Below are positions 53,507 to 62,310 of a stretch of DNA of 64,000 bases, piece after piece (the stretch's first letter is position 1; each line of letters starts with the position of its first letter). The notes beneath the pieces are model-generated. The model saw nothing but the letters and a program-made list of their open reading frames with translations. It made no database searches and was not told the origin of the DNA. The position numbers and the translations under genes were made by a program. The stretch spans positions 62,001 to 126,000 of the forward strand of contig NZ_JAAORA010000005.1 in NCBI RefSeq assembly GCF_011601315.1. Direction: 5' to 3'. Source of the stretch: Candidatus Chlorobium masyuteum (GTDB lineage: Bacteria; Bacteroidota; Chlorobiia; Chlorobiales; Chlorobiaceae).

Positions 53507-54328
53507 TCAGCGGAAAATCTTTTCAACCTTTTCTCCATCAATGGTGCCGGTTACAATAACGGTGTATCCGGTTGGAATACCGGCAACCGGAAGCAGTGTC
53601 TTTATGGTTCGGCTGGTTCCGGCAAGTACCGGCGTTCTGTTCAGGCCGCCTGAAGAAATGAGCCCTGCCGGTTTTTTTTTGTTATGCGGCCAGTCAAGGT
53701 CAACGGGGAGAGATTTCAGCCCCGGAAACGACCCTTTTTTCCAGATCGTATAGTCTCCGTCAAACCGGGTGTGCACATTTCCCCGGTTTTCAATTTCGAT
53801 ATTCAGGATTCCTGAGGTCCGGTCAAGTTTCAGGCTTTTTAACGTGGCAGCACGCCGCACAGCTCCGGAATAGCCATAGATGCCTATGCCCTGGCGGAAG
53901 GTGACTTCTATTCCATCGCCGGATAGTGTCGGATAACTCTCTGTCAGATAGATGATTGCCCGGTGTTCACCGGGTTTGGTCACCGCATGCGGTTTGACTG
54001 AAAAATGAACAAGAGCCTCTTTGCCCGCTTCAACGGTAATTTTTTCAGGAGTGACCACTATCCATTGATCAAGCGACTCTGCTTCAGTCGGCACTGTTTT
54101 CAGGTTGTTCTGTTCGTCAATTGTCCAGTTCCGGACTGTTGCGCTCAGGCTTATAGGGCTATCACTGTTGTTCTTTAGCTGTATGGATTCACTGATCGGT
54201 CCGGAACCCAGCTTCAGCTCAAACATCTTTGGAGATACAAACAAATTATAGATATGATCGGCATGGAGTGACTGAGCGGAAAATGCGCCAGAGAGAAGAA
54301 GCAGGCAGATCGATACAATGTTTTTCAT
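53507..54328 (-). CDS. PapD-like periplasmic pilus chaperone
   Basis: A 273-residue protein with a signal peptide (ending near LHADH). An N-terminal immunoglobulin-like domain (LFVSPKMFELKLGSGPISESIQLKNNSDSPI; WIVVTPEKITVEAGKEALVHFSV; YLTE) matches bacterial fimbrial/FimC-like chaperones. These hold beta-sandwich subunits in the periplasm until assembly. It is downstream of two small secreted proteins on the same strand, its probable clients. No usher gene is seen in the window. Confidence 0.8.
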   Translation of the reverse strand: MKNIVSICLLLLSGAFSAQSLHADHIYNLFVSPKMFELKLGSGPISESIQLKNNSDSPISLSATVRNWTIDEQNNLKTVPTEAESLDQWIVVTPEKITVEAGKEALVHFSVKPHAVTKPGEHRAIIYLTESYPTLSGDGIEVTFRQGIGIYGYSGAVRRAATLKSLKLDRTSGILNIEIENRGNVHTRFDGDYTIWKKGSFPGLKSLPVDLDWPHNKKKPAGLISSGGLNRTPVLAGTSRTIKTLLPVAGIPTGYTVIVTGTIDGEKVEKIFR

Positions 54329-54468
54329 AGGGGCACCGCTTCAGTGATTTGTTTTTTCCTCTGCTGACCTGTATACGTGTCGGCAACAGGAGTGAGGAAA
54401 AGAGCGTGATACGGGATGCTCAGACTTTCCGGAGCAGCGAAAAACCGATTGAGGATGAGGCGGGCCTG

Positions 54469-54996
54469 TTAAATATGAGCAAAAGAGATGATCGTTTTAA
54501 TGACTCCGCTGTAAGCGCCCCTGCTGGTTGCAGCAACCGGATAGATGATGATATCCACGACTTCCGACATTAACCAGTGCTTGTTGACATACGCCCTGGA
54601 GCGTATTCCTTTCGCTTCGATCCTGATTTTTACCGATGAGGATGGATCATCAATATTTGAAAAGACATCCGGTTTGCCGTTATTGCCGGTAACACTGTAC
54701 TCTGTAGTGACTGCCGGCAGGTGATTGTCCGGCAGTTCCAGTTGCCATAACGGGTTTACCGTTCGAATGACGTGGATCTCTTCGGGTCTGGTTTTGTTCA
54801 TCTTCCTTTCATCTTTTCCCTGCACATCTTCAAGGCGCAGCGAGGCAAGCGTTATTTCATCGGGATTCAGAACATCTGCTTTGGCCCATAGATGCGTAGC
54901 TGTTAAACCCTGAAACAGGAAAAGGATGAGGGTGACAAGCAGCCGAAGCCTTACGGTATGGCGTTCTGCTGTGGGTATTATGCAGGATTTTTTCAT
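54469..54996 (-). CDS. Secreted beta-sandwich protein, possible fimbrial subunit (DUF4402-like)
   Basis: A 175-residue protein from ATG 54996, with an N-terminal signal (LRLLVTLILFLFQGL onward, cleavage near LWAKA). The C-terminal half has beta-rich repeats and ends SRGAYSGVIKTIISFAHI, which resembles the G-x-Y-x-G-x-v-x-i-x-v-x-Y end of DUF4402/spore-coat-U-like fimbrial domains. Similarity is judged by eye only. It lies between a small secreted protein and the chaperone gene. Confidence 0.6.
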   Translation of the reverse strand: MKKSCIIPTAERHTVRLRLLVTLILFLFQGLTATHLWAKADVLNPDEITLASLRLEDVQGKDERKMNKTRPEEIHVIRTVNPLWQLELPDNHLPAVTTEYSVTGNNGKPDVFSNIDDPSSSVKIRIEAKGIRSRAYVNKHWLMSEVVDIIIYPVAATSRGAYSGVIKTIISFAHI

Positions 54997-55064
54997 GACA
55001 GGAATAATCAACTTGACTATTTTATTTTCCTCACCCTGCGGCTGCACAGGCCACTGATGGTCAT

Positions 55065-55328
55065 TCAGGGAGCCGGCACTGATGTAGTAGAGTCGGCAGG
55101 CGAAGGCATCGATTGTGACGTTGACGGGGGAGCGCTCTGCTTTATCGCCGTCTCTTTGCGGAGTTTGCTGAAGTACTGAATCAGGGATTCCGAGATGTTT
55201 ACGGTAACTTTTGTCTGGACAGTGACGGAGTTTTCAGCAAAAACTTCCCCCATCCATGCCATGGAGGTGATGGCGAGCAGAAAAAAAATAGTTCTCGCTA
55301 TGAGTGCGGCTTTAGCAGAAAGCATCAT
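55065..55328 (-). CDS. Small secreted protein with Pro/Ser-rich tail
   Basis: An 87-residue protein from ATG 55328 (or 55325; an upstream frame extends to 55388). A signal peptide (AALIARTIFFLLAITSMAWM, cleavage near VFA/EN) precedes VQTKVTVNISESLIQYFSKL and a low-complexity tail (APPSTSQSMPSPADS). First gene of the three-gene unit that ends in the chaperone. Function unknown. Confidence 0.6.
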   Translation of the reverse strand: MMLSAKAALIARTIFFLLAITSMAWMGEVFAENSVTVQTKVTVNISESLIQYFSKLRKETAIKQSAPPSTSQSMPSPADSTTSVPAP

Positions 55329-55579
55329 ATCGGCATTTTCCGGGAAGTCGTCAGGGCCGCTATCCTCAATCAGGATTTCCGGCCACATACTGTTTGTATT
55401 CTAAAGCTACTACAAAATTCATTACTACCAAAAGAGGTGAAGGGTGCCGCCACGCAGAAGAGGAGCTGAAACGAACGCCCTGTAAGGGTTATGACAGCGC
55501 AGACTGGTAAGCATCTTTTCAATATTGTATTTTAGGGTATATCGTTATCCGTTCACCAAGAAACCCCGGAGATTATCCG

Positions 55580-56059
55580 ATGGAGAGAGCCTCTCTGCTG
55601 CAACGTCTGCACGCAATTCAACAACCGACCCTTCTTGATGGCGGCTACTGGCGGCTGGGCCATACGCTTTTCATTGTAACCGCAAAGGGGCTGATTACGG
55701 TGGATTGCCGGGTGTATGATCCAATCCTCGGTCCGATTGAGTACAGTGAAAAACATTGCAGCTTGATCGCCGGGATTGCTGCCGAATGTGACACGCTTCA
55801 GGATAACAGCGACCTTGATCCTGATGAGAAACTCTTTCTTTTCAACAAGGGCAAACCTGCGGTGCAGTACTGGGCTTTTCAGCCGAAAGATGATGCTGCT
55901 CTTGATGAATACTCCTTTTCAAGTGAAAAATCCGAAATTGAGAGCGCCTTCATTAACCACTATCTCGGCGCTGAAATTGAAGCCTGGGATAGCATGGATG
56001 ACAAATCACTGACTATGTGGGCTGGAAAAATTGAAAAACATGGCCGTACGGAAAGGTGA
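55580..56059 (+). CDS. Conserved hypothetical protein
   Basis: A 159-residue soluble, acidic protein from ATG 55580. It contains LLDGGYWRLGHTLFIVTAKGLITVDCRVYDPIL and a conserved-looking IESAFINHYLGAEIEAWDSMDD. No family recognised. It is followed by a perfect 14-bp hairpin and then the histidine kinase on the same strand. Confidence 0.65.
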   Translation: MERASLLQRLHAIQQPTLLDGGYWRLGHTLFIVTAKGLITVDCRVYDPILGPIEYSEKHCSLIAGIAAECDTLQDNSDLDPDEKLFLFNKGKPAVQYWAFQPKDDAALDEYSFSSEKSEIESAFINHYLGAEIEAWDSMDDKSLTMWAGKIEKHGRTER

Positions 56060-56118
56060 AGGGATTTATCATGAAAAAGCTGAAAACTCTTCCTATTTTG
56101 CTTCAGTAGGGACTCAGG

Positions 56119-56157
56119 CAGATGCTCTTCAGATGGTCACATGCTGAAGAGCATCTG
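56119..56157 (+). other. 14-bp perfect hairpin before the histidine kinase
   Basis: CAGATGCTCTTCAG/CTGAAGAGCATCTG with an 11-nt loop. It contains the first in-frame ATG of the kinase (56122), which argues for initiation at ATG 56197. No T tract follows, so a leader structure or processing site is as likely as a terminator. Confidence 0.6.
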
Positions 56158-56196
56158 TCGGTTCAGCCGGGATTTAACACGCCATTGAAATTTTCT

Positions 56197-58875
56197 ATGC
56201 AGAACAGTACTCATAAGGGAGCGGAGAAGGAGCGCAATGCACAACAGCGCGAAAGCACACTCAATGCTGTTTTTGATGCCGTAGAGGAACCGGCGTTTAT
56301 TATGGACCGGGAAGGGACCATTTTTGATGCCAATCAGGCTTTTGCCAGAGTATGTCATAAAGAGGTGCATGCGTGCATTAACGTCAATGCGTATGATTTA
56401 CTTCCGCCTGAACTGGCAGCCGCCCGGCGGATAAAAGTTGAGGAGGTGTTTCGTTCCGGGAGGCGCATGATTTATGAAGATGAGCAGGAGGGCCATTGTT
56501 ATCGAAATACGTTATACCCGATTGCCGGCCCTGATGGCAGGACGTCGCAGATCTATATTGTTGCGCAGGAGATAACCGATCTGAAGAGATCTGAAAGGGA
56601 TGCGGAGACGATGCAGACTCTTTTTGGTGCGCTTAAAGAGGCGGTGCCCGGTGCCTTCTATATGCTTGATGCCGAAGGGCATTATGCTGCATGGAATGCT
56701 TATCAGCGGGATGTTGTGGTCGGCAGACCGGACGCTGAAATGGTCTCTTTCATTGCTCTGGATACCATTCATCCCGATGACCGCCCTAAGGTCGGAGAGA
56801 AAATGGCCAATATCATGAAGAGCGGTGTTGAGGAGAGCGATGAAGTGAGAGTTCTTATCCAGGGCGGTCCCCGGGTCAGATGGTTTCAGTTGTCCGGAAA
56901 GAGGATTTTTATCAAGGAGAAGCCTTTTCTTATCGGAGTCGGTACCGACATCACCGAGCACAAGATGAAGGAAGATGAAGCTCTACACAACAGCGAGGAG
57001 CGTTTCAGGAAACTGTTTGAAGAGCATTCCGCCGTCCAGCTGGTTTTTGATCCTCTTACAGGCAATATTATTGATGCCAACCATGCAGCCACAGCTTTTT
57101 ACGGGTGGTCAATTGATGAACTTTGCCGCATGCATATCCGGGAGCTCGATACGCTTCCTGAAGAGGAGTTGAAACGCCTTATGGAGCAGAACCGGTTGTC
57201 GGAAAAAAATCAGTTTGCTTTTCAACACCGCAGGGCGGATAGTTCCATTCGCGATGTCGAGGTGTTCAGCTCGAATATCCAGGTTGGTGGCAGGGAGCTG
57301 CTCTATGCTATCGTGCATGACGTAACCGAGCGAAAAGAGGCGGAGCGGGAGCTGCAAAAACTGAGCGTTGCCTTGCAGCAAAGTCATGCCATAGTGGTTA
57401 TTACCGATCTGAAGGGAGATATTGAATATGTTAACCCGGCATTTACCATCTCCTCCGGTTACAGCCAGGAGGAGGTAATCGGCAAGAATCCCCGCATTCT
57501 TCAGTCCGGAACCATGCCGCAGCGGGTATATGAAGAGCTCTGGCAAACGATTCTTGCCGGCGGTGTGTGGAAAGGGGAGATGTACAACAGGCGCAAAAAC
57601 GGAGAGTTTTACTGGGAGTCGGCTGTGATCTCGCCGGTTCTGGATGAAGAGGGTGTTGTCACCAATTTTGTGGCGATCAAGGAGGATATTACTGAAAAGA
57701 AAAAATTGTGGAGCGAGTTGATTGCGGCCAAAGAGCATGCGGAGGAGAGTGACCGGCTTAAAACCGCCTTTCTTGCCAATATCAGCCATGAAATACGCAC
57801 CCCGATGAATGGAATTGTCGGACTTTCAGAGATCCTGAAAGATCCTGATCTGTCAAAAGAGGAGCAGTCGCTCTATATTGATCTCATTGACCAGAGCTGT
57901 CAGCGTCTGCTTTTTCTCATCAATGACATCATTGATATTTCCCGGATCGAAGCCGGCAAGACCAACGTGAAGATCGGCAGGACGCCGGTCAACACTACGC
58001 TCCGTGATCTCCATGCCTTTTTCAAGCCCCTTGCAGAGCAGAAAGGGTTGCGCTTGAGCTGTACCTCCGGGTTGTCAGACAGTGAAAGTGTGATTGAGAC
58101 AGACAGCACCAAGCTTACGCAAATTCTGACGAACCTGTTGCAGAATGCCCTGAAATTCACCAAAGAGGGGCATATTGACTTTGGTTATGCCCTCAATAAA
58201 AATACGCTTGAGTTTTATATTGCTGATTCCGGTATCGGAATATCGCCTGACATGCAGACGAAGATTTTTGAACGGTTCCGCCAGGCGGACAACTCCCTGA
58301 CCCGTAACTATGAGGGTGCAGGTCTCGGTCTGAGCATTTCGCAGGCATATATTGAGATGCTTGGAGGCCACATCTCGGTCAAATCTATAGAAGGAAAAGG
58401 GAGCGAGTTTCTCTTCACCCTGCCATACAATCCTGCCGGTTTTGTGGAAACTGACGTTCAGCCTGTTGAAGTCAAACCCGACTATGGATCCTTGCCCGGG
58501 ATGACCATTCTTATTGCTGAAGATGATGCCGTCAGTGGTATTCTGCTTGAGAAAACACTGCAATCCGAAAGCATAACGATCCTTTCCGCCGGCAACGGTC
58601 AGGATGCGGTGGAGCTTGTAAAAGCACATCCTGAGATCAGGCTTGTGCTTATGGATATCAAAATGCCGGTTATGAACGGTTTTGATGCGACCAGGCTGAT
58701 CAAGCAGTTTCGGCCCGGGTTGCCGGTTATTATGCAGAGTGCCTTTACCTCAGAATCGGAGAGGGGAAAAGCGGAGGAGGCCGGGTGTAACTCCTTTATC
58801 ACCAAGCCGGTGAACAAAGAGCGGCTGCTTGAAATGATTCATGCCGTGCTGAATCGTCAGCAGGATAAACCATGA
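56197..58875 (+). CDS. Soluble hybrid histidine kinase: four PAS, HisKA, HATPase, REC
   Basis: An 892-residue protein from ATG 56197. PAS domains lie at about 15-125, 145-265, 270-390 and 395-500 (each ends in a D-I/V-T-x-x-K/R-like linker, e.g. VAQEITDLKRSE, VHDVTERKEAE). HisKA has SHEIRTPMNG (phospho-His531). The ATPase has LLQNALKFT, DSGIGIS and GAGLGLSIS. The receiver has LIAEDD, Asp820 in LVLMDIKMP and Lys in ITKPVN. No membrane helices, so it senses a cytosolic signal. The third PAS resembles those with small-molecule ligands, but no haem or flavin motif is clear. No DNA-binding partner is adjacent. Confidence 0.9.
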   Translation: MQNSTHKGAEKERNAQQRESTLNAVFDAVEEPAFIMDREGTIFDANQAFARVCHKEVHACINVNAYDLLPPELAAARRIKVEEVFRSGRRMIYEDEQEGHCYRNTLYPIAGPDGRTSQIYIVAQEITDLKRSERDAETMQTLFGALKEAVPGAFYMLDAEGHYAAWNAYQRDVVVGRPDAEMVSFIALDTIHPDDRPKVGEKMANIMKSGVEESDEVRVLIQGGPRVRWFQLSGKRIFIKEKPFLIGVGTDITEHKMKEDEALHNSEERFRKLFEEHSAVQLVFDPLTGNIIDANHAATAFYGWSIDELCRMHIRELDTLPEEELKRLMEQNRLSEKNQFAFQHRRADSSIRDVEVFSSNIQVGGRELLYAIVHDVTERKEAERELQKLSVALQQSHAIVVITDLKGDIEYVNPAFTISSGYSQEEVIGKNPRILQSGTMPQRVYEELWQTILAGGVWKGEMYNRRKNGEFYWESAVISPVLDEEGVVTNFVAIKEDITEKKKLWSELIAAKEHAEESDRLKTAFLANISHEIRTPMNGIVGLSEILKDPDLSKEEQSLYIDLIDQSCQRLLFLINDIIDISRIEAGKTNVKIGRTPVNTTLRDLHAFFKPLAEQKGLRLSCTSGLSDSESVIETDSTKLTQILTNLLQNALKFTKEGHIDFGYALNKNTLEFYIADSGIGISPDMQTKIFERFRQADNSLTRNYEGAGLGLSISQAYIEMLGGHISVKSIEGKGSEFLFTLPYNPAGFVETDVQPVEVKPDYGSLPGMTILIAEDDAVSGILLEKTLQSESITILSAGNGQDAVELVKAHPEIRLVLMDIKMPVMNGFDATRLIKQFRPGLPVIMQSAFTSESERGKAEEAGCNSFITKPVNKERLLEMIHAVLNRQQDKP

Positions 58876-59037
58876 GATTTTCTGAAGAACAACCTTTTGT
58901 TGAAAAGACCTTATTCCATGTTCCGGCATGCATATAAAACGAACGGTTCTTATCTTTCCTGTGTTTATGGAGAGGCGGCAAGTATTGGCTTGTAAAACGG
59001 AGTGCCATTGCCAACAGTTACTGATAAATCCAAAACC

Positions 59038-59481
59038 ATGACCCGGAAGACTCAAACCGTCAATCCCTATTACTCCCGGAGTGATACTTCGAAACTGAAT
59101 GTACCGGATGCCGAGTGGAAAGAACTGCTCTCCGGGGCACTCTTTGAGGTTGCGCGAAAAGGAGCTACCGAGCAGCCATTTACCGGAAAGTACTGGGATA
59201 ATGAAGAGTGCGGAACCTACTTCTGCGCCATGTGCGGTAACACCCTTTTCCGCTCCGAGGCCAAGTTCTCCAGTTCATCCGGCTGGCCGAGTTTTTTAAA
59301 AACCGTGAGATCAAACAGTGTCCGGTATCGCAAAGAGAGTTCATTGGAGATGGAAATACTCTGTGGCCGGTGCGGCTCACACCTCGGTCACCTTTTCGAT
59401 GACGGCCCCCCCCCCATGGGCCGCCGTTTTTCCGTAAACTCCATTGTACTTGAATTTGAAGCGGACTCTCTGCAACTATAA
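59038..59481 (+). CDS. msrB: Methionine-R-sulfoxide reductase B-like protein lacking catalytic Cys
   Basis: A 147-residue SelR/MsrB-fold protein from ATG 59038. Both zinc CxxC pairs are present (YFCAMCGN and LCGRCGSH), as are SSSSGWPSF and LGHLFDDGPPP. At the catalytic position, where the family has RYCxNS, it reads RRFSVNS: the nucleophilic Cys (or Sec) is Ser, encoded by TCC. Another Cys in EECGTYF might compensate. MsrB repairs methionine-R-sulfoxide in proteins. Activity is doubtful without the cysteine; a binding role is possible. Confidence 0.85.
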   Translation: MTRKTQTVNPYYSRSDTSKLNVPDAEWKELLSGALFEVARKGATEQPFTGKYWDNEECGTYFCAMCGNTLFRSEAKFSSSSGWPSFLKTVRSNSVRYRKESSLEMEILCGRCGSHLGHLFDDGPPPMGRRFSVNSIVLEFEADSLQL

Positions 59482-59508
59482 AGAGCAGCCCTGAGCGCTC
59501 TTCTCTCC

Positions 59509-59862
59509 TCACTCCTTTGGCGGAAGCTCTTTTTTTACTGCCGCAATAAGTGCCTCAAGATCGCCGAGCCGGTCAATCTCATTTTTTGAGAGCAGAATCT
59601 CGAAACTGTCACTCTTTTTCAGAATGAGCGGGTATTCAAAGCTGCGACTATATTTTTTTTCAAATTCATCGCGGTGCAGGAACTCCACAGGAACACCGAT
59701 CGAGATGCGGAACGCTCTCCACGCATCCTTCTCGGTAAACGGGCCATGGGTCAGTTTGCAGAGACTGCAATCGTAGGTTTCGGGGTTGAGGATCTTATGG
59801 CCCAGATCGATCAGAGAGCTGAGCGGATTGCTGTCGGTATTGTAGACAAAGATGAGCGTCAT
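59509..59862 (-). CDS. Conserved hypothetical protein with CxxC
   Basis: A 117-residue protein from ATG 59862. It starts MTLIFVYNTDSNPLSSLID, has a TYDCSLCKLTHG segment with a CxxC pair, then VEFLHRDEFEKKY. The first strand and CxxC recall thioredoxin-like or metal-binding proteins, but no family can be named. Convergent with msrB, 27 bp apart. Confidence 0.65.
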   Translation of the reverse strand: MTLIFVYNTDSNPLSSLIDLGHKILNPETYDCSLCKLTHGPFTEKDAWRAFRISIGVPVEFLHRDEFEKKYSRSFEYPLILKKSDSFEILLSKNEIDRLGDLEALIAAVKKELPPKE

Positions 59863-59971
59863 AAGGGTAGAGCTTTACCATCTGTTGGACCGGGAGTGGT
59901 GAAATTCCAGTGAGCTTTACAGTACATAAACACCCCTGCTTCTCAAGAGTTCCCTTGATGCCGCCCCCTTG

Positions 59972-60754
59972 TCAATCCAGCCTTCCTGCAGCCCTTTTGC
60001 GTGCCACTCTGTAGAGGTAGCCCCGGAGATCGTCTATTGCCGGTACGACGGCGAGCAGGACAAGGAGGAGTGCAAGGGGGACAGTCAGCGCATAGCCTAT
60101 CGCCTTGAAGCCGAGAGCGCCAAAAAGTCCGCCCCCAAAGAAGGAGAGCGTCAGCGTCACAAGCACCCTCAGCCGGTCCCGGTCAGCCACAACATCCTCC
60201 TCTGCTTCAAGGGTGTGGCGGTTCCAGTAAAAGAGTTTGCCGAGTTCAATTCCCATATCGGTAATGATGCCGGTCAGGTGGGTGGTTCGAATCACCGCGT
60301 TCGAGAGTTTGGTGATGACGGCATTCTGCAGCCCCATCATGAAGCAGAGCAGCATCACCGTAACCGGTACAAATACGCCGTTGATTGTGGAGAGCTGAGC
60401 GCCAAGCAGGCCGAAGGAGAGCAGGAGAAGCGCTTCAAGCAGGAGTGGAAAAGCAAACTCGCTGTGCAGGTGCCGCCGCCGCGCAAAGTTGACCATGACG
60501 GCTGTTGTTGCCGCACCGGCGAGAAAGGAGGATACGCCGCCGAAAGCACCGAGCGCAAGATCACGGTTGCCGAGAACAATGTTGTCGGCCATTGATGAGA
60601 CCATGCCGGTCATGTGCGAGGTGTAGAGCTTCACGGCCAGATAGGCACCGGCATTGGTTGCTCCGGCCACAAAGGCGAGCGCGAAGCCGAGATGACGGTT
60701 TGTTTCCGTCGAACGTTTGCGCCCCGACAGGCGTCTGGCATACTTTATAGGCAT
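59972..60754 (-). CDS. YoaK/DUF1275-family membrane protein
   Basis: A 260-residue protein with about six membrane helices. DUF1275 features: FVAGATNAGAYL, YTSHMTGMVSSMADN and MMGLQNAV, then TTHLTGIITDMGIELG. Family function is unknown; it may be a transporter. A single gene. Confidence 0.85.
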   Translation of the reverse strand: MPIKYARRLSGRKRSTETNRHLGFALAFVAGATNAGAYLAVKLYTSHMTGMVSSMADNIVLGNRDLALGAFGGVSSFLAGAATTAVMVNFARRRHLHSEFAFPLLLEALLLLSFGLLGAQLSTINGVFVPVTVMLLCFMMGLQNAVITKLSNAVIRTTHLTGIITDMGIELGKLFYWNRHTLEAEEDVVADRDRLRVLVTLTLSFFGGGLFGALGFKAIGYALTVPLALLLVLLAVVPAIDDLRGYLYRVARKRAAGRLD

Positions 60755-61284
60755 AGAGAGGAGCGGGTCAGGTTTCGTTTCACGGGGGTGTCTTTCGGCA
60801 GCTTCGTCCGAATGAGTATAATTAAAAAATGAGTGTTTCTCATAATTTGCGCCGATGAGCAGCTCTTTACTTCTGCGTTCTCATGCTTTCAGCTATCCTC
60901 TTTTTGTTTTATCCGGCCATGCAGTGCTCTGCGTTCCTCTCAACGCAAGTGACCGCTCGATTTGGCTGATTACATCTTGTTTGCTCCCTGTTTCGCCATT
61001 ACTGCTCTTTTGTTGTATCTGGTGCCGGTTTAAAAACCGGAAAACGGGCAATTACGTGAAAATCGTAAACGTTATACCCGCAACGGTATAACGGAAGCCG
61101 TAAAAGATTATGTATGGTCACATGCTGAACCTTTTGATGGTCGTTTCAGGTTACGGTGCCGTTTTGCTATGAGCTGCCGGAGGCTGATCAGACGGCCAAA
61201 GAGTCAGGGAACCGGATGCGGAGTTTCAGGGTTGTTAGAAGTGGCCGATGGCAGTTCTTTTCCCATGAGATCAGATCATAATTG
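60755..61284. other. 530-bp intergenic stretch with palindromes
   Basis: Contains CCGGTTT-AA-AAACCGG (61025-61040) and CGTTATACC-N6-GGTATAACG (61070-61093). A 78-codon frame at 60855-61091 has no clear ribosome-binding site and an uneven composition, so it is not called. The promoter for the phosphate acyltransferase gene must lie here. Confidence 0.45.
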
Positions 61285-62271
61285 ATGACCGATACCTATC
61301 ATATGTTTGCGAGTGATGAACCGCCCGAAATTCAGGTTCACTCCCACGATCGCTATCACGCAGTTTTGAAGGCATGTGCTGTTTTACCTCCCATTTTAAC
61401 TGCCATTGTACATCCGGTTGATGAGTTTGTGCTCGCCTCTCTTGTCAATGCAGCGAAGGAAAATCTTATTACCCCTCTTTTGATAGGCCCTGCTGCGCGC
61501 ATCCGGGACGTTGCCGAAAGAGCAGCGCTTGATATTTCTTCATGGGATATTATTGATGTCAAACACAGTCATGCCGCTGCCGAAAAGGCGGTTGAGCTGG
61601 CCGGAGCAGGCAGTGTTGAGGCCATCATGAAAGGCTCGCTGCACACTGAAGAGCTGCTCTCCCCGGTTGTGGCATCTGCTTCAGGTCTGCGAACGGAAAG
61701 GCGCCTCTCTCACTCCTATGTGATGGATACGGCAGGCTATCACAAGTGGCTCATCATTACCGATGCAGTCGTCAATATTGCACCCGATCTTTCTGTCAAG
61801 GCCGATATCTGCCGGAATGCTGCTGACGTCTGGCGTGCCTTGAGTGATGAATCCCGTCTGCCGAAAATCGCAGTACTTGCTGCCGTTGAGCTTGTTAATC
61901 CAAAAATGCAGGCGACGCTTGATGCTGCGGCACTCTCTAAAATGGCTGAACGCGCTCAAATTACCGGATGCATTATCGATGGGCCGCTTGGTTTTGACAA
62001 TGCCATCAGCAGAAGTGCTGCCGAAAAAAAAGGAATTGTTTCAGCTGTTGCCGGAGACCCGGATATTCTACTCGCTCCGGATATTGAGGCTGCCAACATC
62101 CTTGCAAAGCAGTTGACCTTCATCAATCGAGCAGATGCGGCAGGGATTGTCATGGGTGGGCGAGTGCCGATCATCCTTGCCAGCAGAGCTGACGGTCAGC
62201 GAACCCGGATACTCTCCTGCGCGCTTGCTGTTTTGGTGCTTGAGGCTCGTCGTAGCGGGCGAATAAAATGA
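61285..62271 (+). CDS. Phosphate acetyl/butyryltransferase
   Basis: A 328-residue enzyme from ATG 61285. PTA/PTB family features: AIVHPVDEFVLASLVNAAKENLITPLLIGP near the start, AEKAVELAGAGSVEAIMKGSLHTEELL, and DGPLGFDNAISRSAAEKKGI. It interconverts an acyl-CoA with an acyl phosphate. Length matches Ptb-type enzymes (about 300-330). The gene lies 39 bp before an acetate kinase, so acetyl-CoA is the simplest substrate, but a longer acyl group is possible. Confidence 0.88.
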   Translation: MTDTYHMFASDEPPEIQVHSHDRYHAVLKACAVLPPILTAIVHPVDEFVLASLVNAAKENLITPLLIGPAARIRDVAERAALDISSWDIIDVKHSHAAAEKAVELAGAGSVEAIMKGSLHTEELLSPVVASASGLRTERRLSHSYVMDTAGYHKWLIITDAVVNIAPDLSVKADICRNAADVWRALSDESRLPKIAVLAAVELVNPKMQATLDAAALSKMAERAQITGCIIDGPLGFDNAISRSAAEKKGIVSAVAGDPDILLAPDIEAANILAKQLTFINRADAAGIVMGGRVPIILASRADGQRTRILSCALAVLVLEARRSGRIK

Positions 62272-62310
62272 GTACGGGCGGCCATTACCGAATTTATTGC
62301 CAGGAGCGTT

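Noticed and set aside
60855-61091. 78-codon plus-strand frame in the intergenic region
   Set aside because: No ribosome-binding site, includes two palindromes, and composition is unlike nearby genes.
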